DNA of 5,378 nt from Actinomycetes bacterium (lineage in GTDB: Bacteria; Actinomycetota; Actinomycetes; Actinomycetales; Microbacteriaceae), in NCBI GenBank assembly GCA_023432005.1, contig JAEYVF010000010.1, positions 1 to 5,378 of the forward strand, in the 5' to 3' direction. Position 1 is the stretch's first letter; every line of letters begins with the position of its first letter. The notes beneath the pieces were generated by a model that did not search any database, was not told where the DNA came from, and worked only from the letters and a program-made list of their open reading frames with translations. Both the position numbers and the translations under genes were made by a program. Below are positions 1 through 4,753 of this stretch, piece after piece.

Positions 1-150
1 GCGCTCAGCCGTGCCACGGCGGGCGTCCGGGGTCGGACGCTCGTCGTCAACCTGCCGGGCTCCCCGGGCGGCGTGCGCGACGGGCTCGCCGCGCTCGAGC
101 CGCTCCTCGAGCACCTGCACGCGCAGCTCGCCGGGGGCGGCCATGAGTGA
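1..150 (+). CDS. MoaB/MogA-family molybdenum cofactor protein, C-terminal fragment (5' end outside window)
   Basis: Frame 1 is open from the window edge and gives 49 residues ending at the TGA at 148-150. The segment VVNLPGSPGGV (about residues 15-25 of the visible part) matches the conserved NLPGSP loop near the C-terminus of MogA/MoaB-type proteins. It is followed by a helix ending in AGGGHE, as is usual for this family's tail. Proteins of this fold bind molybdopterin; MogA adenylylates it before molybdate insertion. The last 8 nt overlap the start of moaE, which implies translational coupling and one operon. In actinobacteria this domain is sometimes fused behind MoaC, so the full protein could be a MoaC/MoaB fusion. 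That cannot be decided because the N-terminal part is missing. MoaB versus MogA is also not separable from this fragment. Confidence 0.82.
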   Translation, partial: ALSRATAGVRGRTLVVNLPGSPGGVRDGLAALEPLLEHLHAQLAGGGHE

Positions 151-562
151 GCCGGAGGTGCTCGCGCGCGTGTCGGCCGATCGCCCCGACCGTGCCGCCC
201 TGGAGGAGTTCGTCATGACCGCCGCCGACGGCGCCCTCGTCGCGTTCGAGGGTGTCGTGCGCGATCACGATCACGGCGAGGCGGTGACCGCCCTCGACTA
301 CGAGGCGCATCCGGATGCCGAGCGGTTCCTCGCCGACGCCTGCCGCGAGATCGCCCGCGAGACCGGTCTGCGAGTGGCCGCCTGGCACCGCGTCGGCGCG
401 CTCGCGGTCGGCGACGTGGCGCTGCTCGCGGTCGTCGCCGCGCCCCACCGCGCCGATGCCTTCGCCGCGTGCGCTCGGCTCGTCGACCGGATCAAGGAGT
501 CCACCCCGATCTGGAAGCGCCAGCACCTCGAGAGCGGAACGACCGAGTGGGTGGGGCTCTGA
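143..562 (+). CDS. moaE: Molybdopterin synthase catalytic (large) subunit MoaE
   Basis: The product is 139 residues, close to the usual 140-150 for MoaE. This subunit inserts dithiolene sulfur into cyclic pyranopterin monophosphate, taking sulfur from thiocarboxylated MoaD, in the cytoplasm. Seen directly: the N-terminal core GALVAFEGVVRDHD (residues 30-43) with R40, the LDYEAHPDAE segment (51-60), and the catalytic region DRIKESTPIWKRQ (115-127) with K118 and K125. These three residues line up with E. coli R39, K119 and K126. The ATG at 143 was chosen because it starts right at the MoaE domain and overlaps the preceding stop codon by 8 nt. The frame is open further upstream to position 11, but that extension is only the out-of-frame shadow of the preceding gene. 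A weak G-rich stretch precedes the ATG, so translation is probably coupled. The gene converges with moaD, 1 nt separating the two stops. Confidence 0.95.
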   Translation: MSEPEVLARVSADRPDRAALEEFVMTAADGALVAFEGVVRDHDHGEAVTALDYEAHPDAERFLADACREIARETGLRVAAWHRVGALAVGDVALLAVVAAPHRADAFAACARLVDRIKESTPIWKRQHLESGTTEWVGL

Positions 563-573
563 CTCACCCACCC
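549..573. terminator. Hairpin holding both the moaE and moaD stop codons, possible bidirectional terminator
   Basis: Positions 549-555 (GGGTGGG) are perfectly complementary to 567-573 (CCCACCC), giving a 7-bp G/C-rich stem with an 11-nt loop. The loop contains all of the moaE stop (560-562) and most of the moaD stop (564-566 on the minus strand). The structure reads almost the same on both strands, so it could stop transcription from either side. There is no T-tract on either strand, so intrinsic termination is a guess. It may instead only stabilise mRNA 3' ends, or be a by-product of the GC-rich coding sequence. Confidence 0.4.
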
Positions 574-803
574 GAGAACGGTGGCAGCACGTCGAGGCGC
601 GCCCCCACGCGCTGCTCCGGATCGCGCACCGCGATGCCGTCCGAGAGCTGCGCGCCGGTGCGCAGGATGCGCGACATGGCTTCGCCGTAGCGCTCGGCGA
701 GCGCTGCCCTCACGTCGGCGACCGTCTCGCCCTCCACGAGCTCGGACTCCCGGCCCGTGACATCCACCGCGGCGGCGAAGTAGCGCACGAGCACCTCAGC
801 CAC
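564..803 (-). CDS. moaD: Molybdopterin synthase sulfur carrier (small) subunit MoaD
   Basis: The product is 79 residues with a ubiquitin-like beta-grasp fold, the sulfur donor to MoaE. The N-terminus VLVRYFAAAVDVTGRE (residues 4-19) matches the first strand and helix region of MoaD. The protein ends LPPFSGG, with the C-terminal Gly-Gly that is adenylylated by a MoeB-type enzyme and turned into a thiocarboxylate. The GTG at 803 was chosen because it overlaps the moaA stop by 8 nt (796-803), the usual arrangement for coupled genes. A second GTG at 794 would give 76 residues and also fits the family, so the start is uncertain by 3 codons. No E1-like moeB gene is visible in the window. Confidence 0.93.
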   Translation of the reverse strand: MAEVLVRYFAAAVDVTGRESELVEGETVADVRAALAERYGEAMSRILRTGAQLSDGIAVRDPEQRVGARLDVLPPFSGG

Positions 804-1860
804 CGATCGCCCCCATCGAGCGCACGGGGCGCACGAAGCCGACGTCGTCGATGCCGTGCCCGGCGCGCTTGCCCCACATGGCCGCGCGCCAGCTCTCCGC
901 GATGTCGTCGTCGCCGGCCCCCGTCCGGAGGAGCTCCCGCAGGTCCGTCTCGTCGTCACCGAAGAGGCACGACCGCACCCGGCCCTCCGCGGTGACGCGC
1001 GTCCGGTCGCACGCCGCGCAGAACTCGCGCGTGACCGAGGCGATGATCCCGACCGTCGCGGGCCCGTCGTCGACGCGCCACTCCTCGGCAGGGGCCGCCG
1101 GGTCATCGCGGCCCGCCGGGGTGAGGCGGAATCGGCCGCCCAGCACGCCGAGCAGCTCCTCGGCGCTCACCAGCTCGTCGCGGCGCCAGGTCTCATCGGC
1201 GTCGAGCGGCATCTGCTCGATGAACCTCAGCCGCAGCCCGCGCGCGGCGGCGAACGCGAGGAGCTCGGGAGCGTCCTCGAGCGTCTCGCGCATGAGCACG
1301 GCGTTGAGCTTGAGCGGGCCGAGGCCCGCCGCGAGCGCCGCCTCGATGCCCGCGAGCACCGCGGGCAGCCGGTCCCGGCGGGTGAGGGCGTGGAAGCGGC
1401 CACGATCGAGGGTGTCGAGCGACACGTTGACGCGGTCGAGGCCCGCAGCCCGCAGGGCGACCGCCCGGCGCTCGAGCCCGATCCCGTTGGTGGTCATCGC
1501 GAACGGGATGCCGGGCGCCGCCCGGCGCGCGCGCTCGAGGATCTCGACGAGGTCGCCGCGCGTGAGCGGCTCCCCGCCCGTGAAGCGCACCTCGCGGATG
1601 CCGAGGAGGCGCGCCCCGACGGACACGAGCCGGGCGATCTCGGCGGGCGTCAGGAGTTCGGGGCGCGGGATCGCCGGGAGCCCCTCCGCCGGCATGCAGT
1701 ACGTGCAGCGCAACGAGCACTTCTCGGTGACCGAGATCCGCAGGTCGCGGGCTACCCGCCCGAAGCGGTCGAGCAGCTCGGGGGATGCGGGCCGACCCGC
1801 GGTCTCGGCGCCGCGCGCGCCGGGACGCAGTCCCGGCATGGCGAGCGCGACCCGCGTCAT
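796..1860 (-). CDS. moaA: GTP 3',8-cyclase MoaA (radical SAM)
   Basis: The product is 354 residues. MoaA converts GTP to 3',8-cyclo-7,8-dihydro-GTP, the first step of molybdenum cofactor synthesis, before MoaC. Seen in the sequence: the radical SAM motif CSLRCTYC with C48, C52 and C55 for the SAM-binding 4Fe-4S cluster; the SAM-contact motif FTGGEPLTRGD (residues 93-103); NVSLDTLD (145-152); and the second-cluster cysteines FCAACDRTR with C281, C284 and C298. The C-terminal Gly-Gly (353-354), which reaches into the active site and is needed for cyclisation, is intact. The ATG at 1860 was chosen because the N-terminal MTRVALAMPGLRP looks like that of actinobacterial homologues. A -10 box sits 7 nt upstream, and no SD is present, which suggests a leaderless mRNA. 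The frame stays open far upstream, antisense to the oxidoreductase gene; that part is not coding. It is read with moaD. Confidence 0.96.
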   Translation of the reverse strand: MTRVALAMPGLRPGARGAETAGRPASPELLDRFGRVARDLRISVTEKCSLRCTYCMPAEGLPAIPRPELLTPAEIARLVSVGARLLGIREVRFTGGEPLTRGDLVEILERARRAAPGIPFAMTTNGIGLERRAVALRAAGLDRVNVSLDTLDRGRFHALTRRDRLPAVLAGIEAALAAGLGPLKLNAVLMRETLEDAPELLAFAAARGLRLRFIEQMPLDADETWRRDELVSAEELLGVLGGRFRLTPAGRDDPAAPAEEWRVDDGPATVGIIASVTREFCAACDRTRVTAEGRVRSCLFGDDETDLRELLRTGAGDDDIAESWRAAMWGKRAGHGIDDVGFVRPVRSMGAIGG

Positions 1861-1867
1861 GCGAGTC

Positions 1868-1873
1868 ACAATA
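1868..1873 (-). promoter_or_regulatory. -10 element for leaderless moaA transcription
   Basis: On the minus strand the hexamer is TATTGT, matching the actinobacterial TANNNT pattern. Seven nucleotides (1867 to 1861) separate it from the moaA ATG at 1860, so the expected transcription start falls on or next to the A of the start codon. The lack of an SD upstream of moaA agrees with a leaderless transcript. No convincing -35 is present at 16-18 bp upstream of the -10. Confidence 0.5.
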
Positions 1874-1876
1874 CGG

Positions 1877-1905
1877 ATGACACCGCCGCTGCGCATCGCT
1901 ATCGT
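1877..1905 (+). promoter_or_regulatory. Promoter of the molybdopterin oxidoreductase operon
   Basis: A -35 box ATGACA (1877-1882) and a -10 box TATCGT (1900-1905) are separated by exactly 17 bp. The -35 matches TTGACA in five of six positions and the -10 fits TANNNT. Transcription would start near 1912, leaving a leader of about 18 nt that contains the SD sequence GGAGG at 1917-1921, 8 nt before the ATG at 1930. It stands back to back with the moaA -10, only 3 nt away. Confidence 0.6.
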
Positions 1906-1929
1906 GTGCAGAAAGCGGAGGCGGGTGCC

Positions 1930-2520
1930 ATGTCGTTCATCACACGAGGCTTCACCGGACGCAGTCGTGAACGCGACCCCGACCTCCCCCCGGGCCAGTC
2001 TCTCGTCGAGGACTGGCCTGTGCTGTCGGCAGGCCCCACCCCCGAGATCGACCCCGCCGACTGGGAGTTCAGCGTCGTCACCGAGAACGGCCGCCGCACG
2101 TGGACGTGGGATGAGATGCAGGCGCTCGGCGTCGAGGACGTGACCGTCGACATCCACTGCGTCACCCACTGGTCGAAGCTCAAGATGGCGTGGCGGGGCG
2201 TGCCGCTCGACAAGGTCTTCGAGGAGGTCGAGACCTCGCACGACTACGTCATGGCGCACAGCTACGGCGGCTACACCACCAACCTCCCTCTCGACGAGCT
2301 GCTCGACGGCCAGGCATGGATCGCGTTCGAGGCGGATGGCGAGCCGCTGAGCGCCGAGCACGGCGGTCCCGCGCGCCTCCTCGTGCCGCATCTGTACTTC
2401 TGGAAGAGCGCGAAGTGGCTGCGCGGGCTCGTGACGATGCCCGACGACGAGCCCGGGTTCTGGGAGCAGAACGGCTACCACCTGCACGGCGACCCGTGGA
2501 AGGAAGAGCGCTACTGGTGA
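1930..2520 (+). CDS. Sulfite oxidase-like molybdopterin-dependent oxidoreductase, cytoplasmic
   Basis: The product is 196 residues, essentially a single molybdopterin (SUOX-fold, COG2041-like) domain with no heme, dimerisation or iron-sulfur domain. Seen: the probable Mo-ligating cysteine C77 in DIHCVTHWSK (residues 74-83), the YGGYTTNLPLDEL segment (112-124), HGGPARLLVPHLYFWKSAKW (144-163), and the C-terminal NGYHLHGDPWKEERYW (181-196). These are hallmarks of the short stand-alone members of this family. There is no signal or Tat peptide, so the enzyme should stay in the cytoplasm, unlike periplasmic MsrP/YedY. The start has a good SD (GGAGG at 1917-1921) and a promoter just upstream. The stop overlaps the flavoprotein gene by 4 nt, so the flavoprotein is the likely redox partner. 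The true substrate (sulfite, an S- or N-oxide, or other) cannot be inferred from sequence. Confidence 0.93.
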   Translation: MSFITRGFTGRSRERDPDLPPGQSLVEDWPVLSAGPTPEIDPADWEFSVVTENGRRTWTWDEMQALGVEDVTVDIHCVTHWSKLKMAWRGVPLDKVFEEVETSHDYVMAHSYGGYTTNLPLDELLDGQAWIAFEADGEPLSAEHGGPARLLVPHLYFWKSAKWLRGLVTMPDDEPGFWEQNGYHLHGDPWKEERYW

Positions 2521-3251
2521 GCGCTCGGCCCGCCGCCTGGCACGTCGCGACGGTCGCCGAGGTGCGGCCCGAGACGGGCTCGGCGCGGCGCCTCACCCTC
2601 GAGGTTCCGACGTGGCCGGGCAACGACGCGGGATCCCATCTGGACCTGCGCCTCACGGCGCCCGACGGATATCAGGCGAGCCGCTCGTACTCGATCGCCT
2701 CCTCGGGCGAGTCGACGCGGGTCGTGCTCGCCGTCGACGAGGTGCCGGGCGGCGAGGTGTCGCCCTTCCTCGTGCACGACGCGCAACCGGGCGACATGCT
2801 CGAGGTGCACGGCCCGCTCGGCAACTACTTCATCTGGGAGCCCGCCGGCTCCCCCGAGCACGTGCAGCTCATCGCCGGAGGCTCGGGCGTCGTGCCGCTG
2901 TTCGCGATGGCCGAAGCCCACGCGGCCGCCGGCGATCCGGCTCGCTTCCGGCTGCTGTACTCGGTGCGCACTCCCGACGATCGCTTCTTCGCGGACGAGC
3001 TGCGCGGGCTCGAGGGGGCGGTGCGACTCGAGTCGAGCTACCGCTACACCCGCGTGGCGCCCACCGGGTCCGCCGAACCGCCCGGCCGTGTCACGCGCGA
3101 GCTGCTCGCGGCCGTGACCTGGCCCGCCGAGCTCGCCCCGGCGGTGTACGTGTGCGGTCCGACCCCGTTCGTCGAGGCGGTCGCCGACTGGCTCGTGGCG
3201 CTCGGGCACGAGCCCCGCGCGATCCGCACCGAGCGATTCGGAGGTGGCTGA
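2517..3251 (+). CDS. Ferredoxin reductase-like FAD/NAD(P)-binding oxidoreductase
   Basis: The product is 244 residues with the ferredoxin-NADP reductase fold: an FAD-binding beta-barrel followed by a nucleotide-binding domain. Seen: the flavin motif RSYSIAS (residues 56-62), GDMLEVHGPLGNYF (92-105), the dinucleotide-binding loop IAGGSGVVPLFAM (119-131), and the terminal YVCGPTPFVEAV (211-222). No 2Fe-2S domain with clustered cysteines follows, so it is a bare flavoprotein module. The GTG at 2517 overlaps the preceding stop (GTGA, 4-nt overlap), and a purine-rich SD (2501-2508) lies 8 nt upstream. The longer open frame running back to 2190 is a shadow inside the previous gene. Inferred role: moving electrons between NAD(P)H and the adjacent molybdoenzyme. 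NADH versus NADPH preference cannot be read from the sequence. Confidence 0.93.
   Translation: MSARPAAWHVATVAEVRPETGSARRLTLEVPTWPGNDAGSHLDLRLTAPDGYQASRSYSIASSGESTRVVLAVDEVPGGEVSPFLVHDAQPGDMLEVHGPLGNYFIWEPAGSPEHVQLIAGGSGVVPLFAMAEAHAAAGDPARFRLLYSVRTPDDRFFADELRGLEGAVRLESSYRYTRVAPTGSAEPPGRVTRELLAAVTWPAELAPAVYVCGPTPFVEAVADWLVALGHEPRAIRTERFGGG
3240..3244 (+). promoter_or_regulatory. SD sequence that favours the ATG at 3253
   Basis: GGAGG at 3240-3244 lies 8 nt before the ATG at 3253. An alternative in-frame GTG at 3244 overlaps the SD itself and would have no ribosome site of its own, so the ATG is preferred. Confidence 0.65.
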
Positions 3252-3252
3252 G

Positions 3253-3615
3253 ATGCGTGTGGACGGGAATGCGGTCGCGGGAGCGCTCGCCGAGGTGTTC
3301 GGCCGCGACGTCTCGCTCTCCGTCGCGAGCTGCGCCCACTGCGGCTTCTCGGGCGTGCTCGCGGAGTGCATCGCGTACGTGACCCCGCTGGGGTCGGTCT
3401 TGAGGTGCGCCGGATGCGAGGGGCTGCTGGCGGTGGTCACGAGCGCCGGCGGGCGCATGCGCGTGTCGATGCCGGGCGTGCGCTCCCTCGAGCTCCCGAG
3501 CGCCGCGGACGACGCGGCGGCTTCCGCGGAGCACCGCCTCGATCTCGCCCTGCGGCAGCTGCGAGATGCGGAGCGCGCCCTCGACATCGAGGCCGAGCGG
3601 CACGAGGACTTCTGA
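3253..3615 (+). CDS. DUF6510-like protein with two CxxC pairs (putative zinc ribbon)
   Basis: The product is 120 residues. The N-terminus MRVDGNAVAGALAEVFGRDV is followed by two cysteine pairs, CAHC (C27, C30) and CAGC (C52, C55), separated by 21 residues. This spacing is typical of zinc-ribbon or rubredoxin-like metal sites. A short beta-rich stretch follows, then a charged helix (about 92-117). From memory of the family it resembles DUF6510, whose members are small actinobacterial proteins of unknown function. The ATG sits 1 nt after the flavoprotein stop, so it belongs to the same operon as the molybdoenzyme and reductase. A metal-binding redox carrier or an assembly/stability factor for the enzyme are both possible; nothing in the sequence decides between them. 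Codon usage resembles its neighbours. An alternative start 3 codons upstream (GTG at 3244) is less likely. Confidence 0.85.
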   Translation: MRVDGNAVAGALAEVFGRDVSLSVASCAHCGFSGVLAECIAYVTPLGSVLRCAGCEGLLAVVTSAGGRMRVSMPGVRSLELPSAADDAAASAEHRLDLALRQLRDAERALDIEAERHEDF

Positions 3616-3618
3616 GTC

Positions 3619-3635
3619 GAGCGCGGCGAGCGCTC
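3619..3635. terminator. Hairpin between convergent genes, possible bidirectional terminator
   Basis: GAGCGC at 3619-3624 pairs perfectly with GCGCTC at 3630-3635 around a 5-nt loop. It begins 3 nt past the stop of the two-CxxC gene and includes two bases of the stop codon of the convergent lipoprotein gene. No T-tract follows on either strand, so true intrinsic termination is uncertain. Confidence 0.35.
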
Positions 3636-4101
3636 AGGCGGGGCGGGCCGTGCCGATGATGCAGCGACCTGTCGAGAGCACCGGGGTCACGAGGCTCGTG
3701 TAGCCGATGTTGCCCCACTGCCCGAGCAGGCAGGTGTCGCCGAAGCGGATCGAGAAGACGACGTTGTCGGCGGGCTCGTTGATCGCCGTGCGGTCGGGCG
3801 TGACCTCCATCGCCTCGCGCGAGTAGCCCGCGGCGACGAGGTTGTCGACGAAGGCCGCGCCGCTGAGCGCGGCGCCGGAGGCGATGAGCGCCTCGTTGAC
3901 GGCATCGAAGTACGCCTGGTTGTCGGCGGCCGTGCCGTCGAAGACGGGCTCCGGATCGGGGGTCGGCGTGGGCGTCGGCGTGACGCTCGGGCTCGACGAC
4001 CGGCTCGGCGTCGGATCCGGGGCGGCCGCCTGGCATCCGGCGAGCACCGCGAGGGCGAGGGCGGCCACGGCGCAGGCGAGCGCACGGCGCGGTCGGGTCA
4101 T
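3634..4101 (-). CDS. Putative secreted lipoprotein, DUF6993-like
   Basis: The product is 155 residues. The N-terminus is a classical lipoprotein signal: basic MTRPRR, a hydrophobic run (residues 7-21), and a lipobox LAGC with C23 as the lipidation site. A Pro/Thr/Ser-rich linker (about 28-52, with a TPTPTPTP run) should hold the mature domain away from the membrane. The folded part (about 57-155) contains YFDAVNEAL, FVDNLVAAGY, an RTAINEPADNVVFSIRFGDTCLLGQWG stretch and a final TGRCIIGTARPA. C124 and C147 could form a disulfide outside the cell. From memory it resembles DUF6993 proteins of Microbacteriaceae; the function is unknown. The ATG at 4101 has the SD GGAGG (4107-4111) 5 nt upstream. 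The gene lies 48 nt after the ssb stop on the same strand and may be co-transcribed with it. Confidence 0.85.
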   Translation of the reverse strand: MTRPRRALACAVAALALAVLAGCQAAAPDPTPSRSSSPSVTPTPTPTPDPEPVFDGTAADNQAYFDAVNEALIASGAALSGAAFVDNLVAAGYSREAMEVTPDRTAINEPADNVVFSIRFGDTCLLGQWGNIGYTSLVTPVLSTGRCIIGTARPA

Positions 4102-4121
4102 CGCATCCTCCGGGACTCGGC

Positions 4122-4138
4122 CCGCGCGAGCCGCGCGG
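4122..4138 (-). other. Hairpin in the ssb-lipoprotein intergenic region
   Basis: CCGCGCG (4122-4128) and CGCGCGG (4132-4138) form a perfect 7-bp stem with a 3-nt loop. A competing perfect 12-nt palindrome occupies 4129-4140. The hairpin lies between the ssb stop (4150) and the lipoprotein SD (4107-4111). It could weaken readthrough or protect the upstream mRNA end. There is no T-tract, so it is not called a terminator. Confidence 0.35.
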
Positions 4139-4149
4139 CTGGGTCGAGT

Positions 4150-4605
4150 CTAGAACGGCACGGCCGCGGGCTCCTGCGCCTCGGCCGGGAACGACTCCTC
4201 GACGGCCTCGGCGGGCGCCTCGGCGTTCGGCGCGCCCGTCGACGCCGCCCGGGGCGTGCGGGTGAACTGCGAGGTGCCCCACGTGAGGTCGTGGCCGATC
4301 GCCTCCGCGACGATCTCGACGTTGGTGCCCTTCTTCTCCTCGTTCTGCCAGTCGCGCACCTTGAGGCGGCCCGTGACGACGATGCGGTGCCCCTTGTCGA
4401 GCGACGCCGCGATGTTCGCGGCCACGTGGCGGAATGCGACGACGGTGAACCAGTTGGTCTCGCCGTCGACCCACGTGCGGGTCGCCGTGTCGAAGCGCCG
4501 GCTGCTCGAGGCGAGCCGGAACTGGCTCACGTCGAGGCCCTCGCCCGTGACGGTGTGCTTGACGGGCGTCGCGACGACCCCCACCACGGTCAACGTGTCG
4601 GCCAT
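4150..4605 (-). CDS. ssb: Single-stranded DNA-binding protein (divergent paralogue)
   Basis: The product is 151 residues. Residues 1-112 form the OB fold: DTLTVVGVVATPVKH (3-17), FRLASSSRRFD (29-39), ETNWFTVVAFRHVAANI (49-65), KGHRIVVTGRLKVRDW (71-86) and NVEIVAEAIGHDLTWGTSQF (95-114). These are typical of SSB/PriB-like proteins that coat single-stranded DNA as oligomers in replication and repair. The tail (115-151) is short, Ala/Pro/Glu-rich, and ends EPAAVPF rather than the usual DDDIPF. Only the final Pro-Phe of the partner-binding tip remains, with acids dispersed. No rpsF, rpsR or rplI gene is nearby, so this is probably a secondary SSB, not the main replicative one. The ATG at 4605 was chosen for its strong SD (GGGAGG, 4611-4616); an in-frame ATG at 4623 lacks one. 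The gene shares its strand with both neighbours. Confidence 0.92.
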   Translation of the reverse strand: MADTLTVVGVVATPVKHTVTGEGLDVSQFRLASSSRRFDTATRTWVDGETNWFTVVAFRHVAANIAASLDKGHRIVVTGRLKVRDWQNEEKKGTNVEIVAEAIGHDLTWGTSQFTRTPRAASTGAPNAEAPAEAVEESFPAEAQEPAAVPF

Positions 4606-4610
4606 GGGAA

Positions 4611-4616
4611 CCTCCC
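4611..4616 (-). promoter_or_regulatory. SD sequence that sets the ssb start
   Basis: On the minus strand GGGAGG lies 5 nt before the ATG at 4605. It falls downstream of the in-frame ATG at 4623, so it supports the shorter protein beginning MADTLTVV. Confidence 0.75.
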
Positions 4617-4623
4617 TGTTCAT

Positions 4624-4637
4624 GCGCCCGCGGGCGC
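4624..4637. other. Palindrome in the ssb leader
   Basis: GCGCCCG at 4624-4630 is followed directly by its reverse complement CGGGCGC at 4631-4637, a perfect 14-nt palindrome 19 nt upstream of the ssb start codon. It could be an operator half-site pair, an RNA element or chance in GC-rich DNA. The rest of 4606-4741 shows no good -35/-10 pair, so ssb may depend on transcription from upstream. Confidence 0.3.
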
Positions 4638-4734
4638 GCTCAGGGCCCCAGCATCGCCGCCGGGAGGCGGGCGGATCGCGGATGCGGCACTCCCCGTGGA
4701 GGACGAGCGGCGCCGCGCTCAGAGGAGGAGCGGA

Positions 4735-4753
4735 CGCGAGCTCAGTGCTCGCG
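4735..4753 (-). terminator. Hairpin spanning the stop codon of the 70-residue gene
   Basis: CGCGAGC (4735-4741) and GCTCGCG (4747-4753) form a perfect 7-bp stem with a 5-nt loop. The stop codon (4742-4744) is in the loop. Downstream on the minus strand the sequence is pyrimidine-rich but not a T run, so it may be a weak terminator or an mRNA 3' stabiliser. Confidence 0.4.

Noticed and set aside
308..318. CATCCGGATG palindrome and many GGATGCG-like words across the window
   Set aside because: They fall mostly inside coding sequence and follow local codon preference (for example Ala-Asp-Ala and Pro-Asp contexts). No regular spacing or conserved flank suggests a repeat family.
856..1929. Long plus-strand open frame continuous with the oxidoreductase frame, antisense to moaA
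   Set aside because: Its translation is Arg/Ala/Pro-rich without domain character, and moaA on the other strand has all catalytic motifs. The oxidoreductase has its own SD and promoter at 1877-1921.
1861..1929. Moco riboswitch upstream of the molybdenum genes
   Set aside because: The region is only 69 bp, promoters fill most of it, and the predicted leaders are about 0 and 18 nt, too short for that riboswitch.
1861..2487. Upstream minus-strand extension of the moaA frame
   Set aside because: It is antisense to the oxidoreductase gene, resembles no protein, and lies before a MoaA-like N-terminus with a -10 box.
2511..3587. Long minus-strand open frame opposite the flavoprotein and two-CxxC genes
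   Set aside because: It is low-complexity Arg/Ala/Gly-rich sequence caused by high GC; the plus strand carries clear FNR and CxxC motifs.
3958..3985. Short GGCGTC/GGCGTG tandem pattern
   Set aside because: It simply encodes the Thr-Pro repeat of the lipoprotein linker and is not a separate repeat element.
3437..4474. Minus-strand open frame crossing the ssb and lipoprotein genes
   Set aside because: It is a different frame from both real genes, very Arg-rich, with no domain. The in-frame genes have SD sequences and recognisable folds.
4606..4741. Possible RNA element or additional small gene in the longest intergenic gap
   Set aside because: Only short palindromes were found. No open frame with an SD and no conserved-looking RNA fold stood out.
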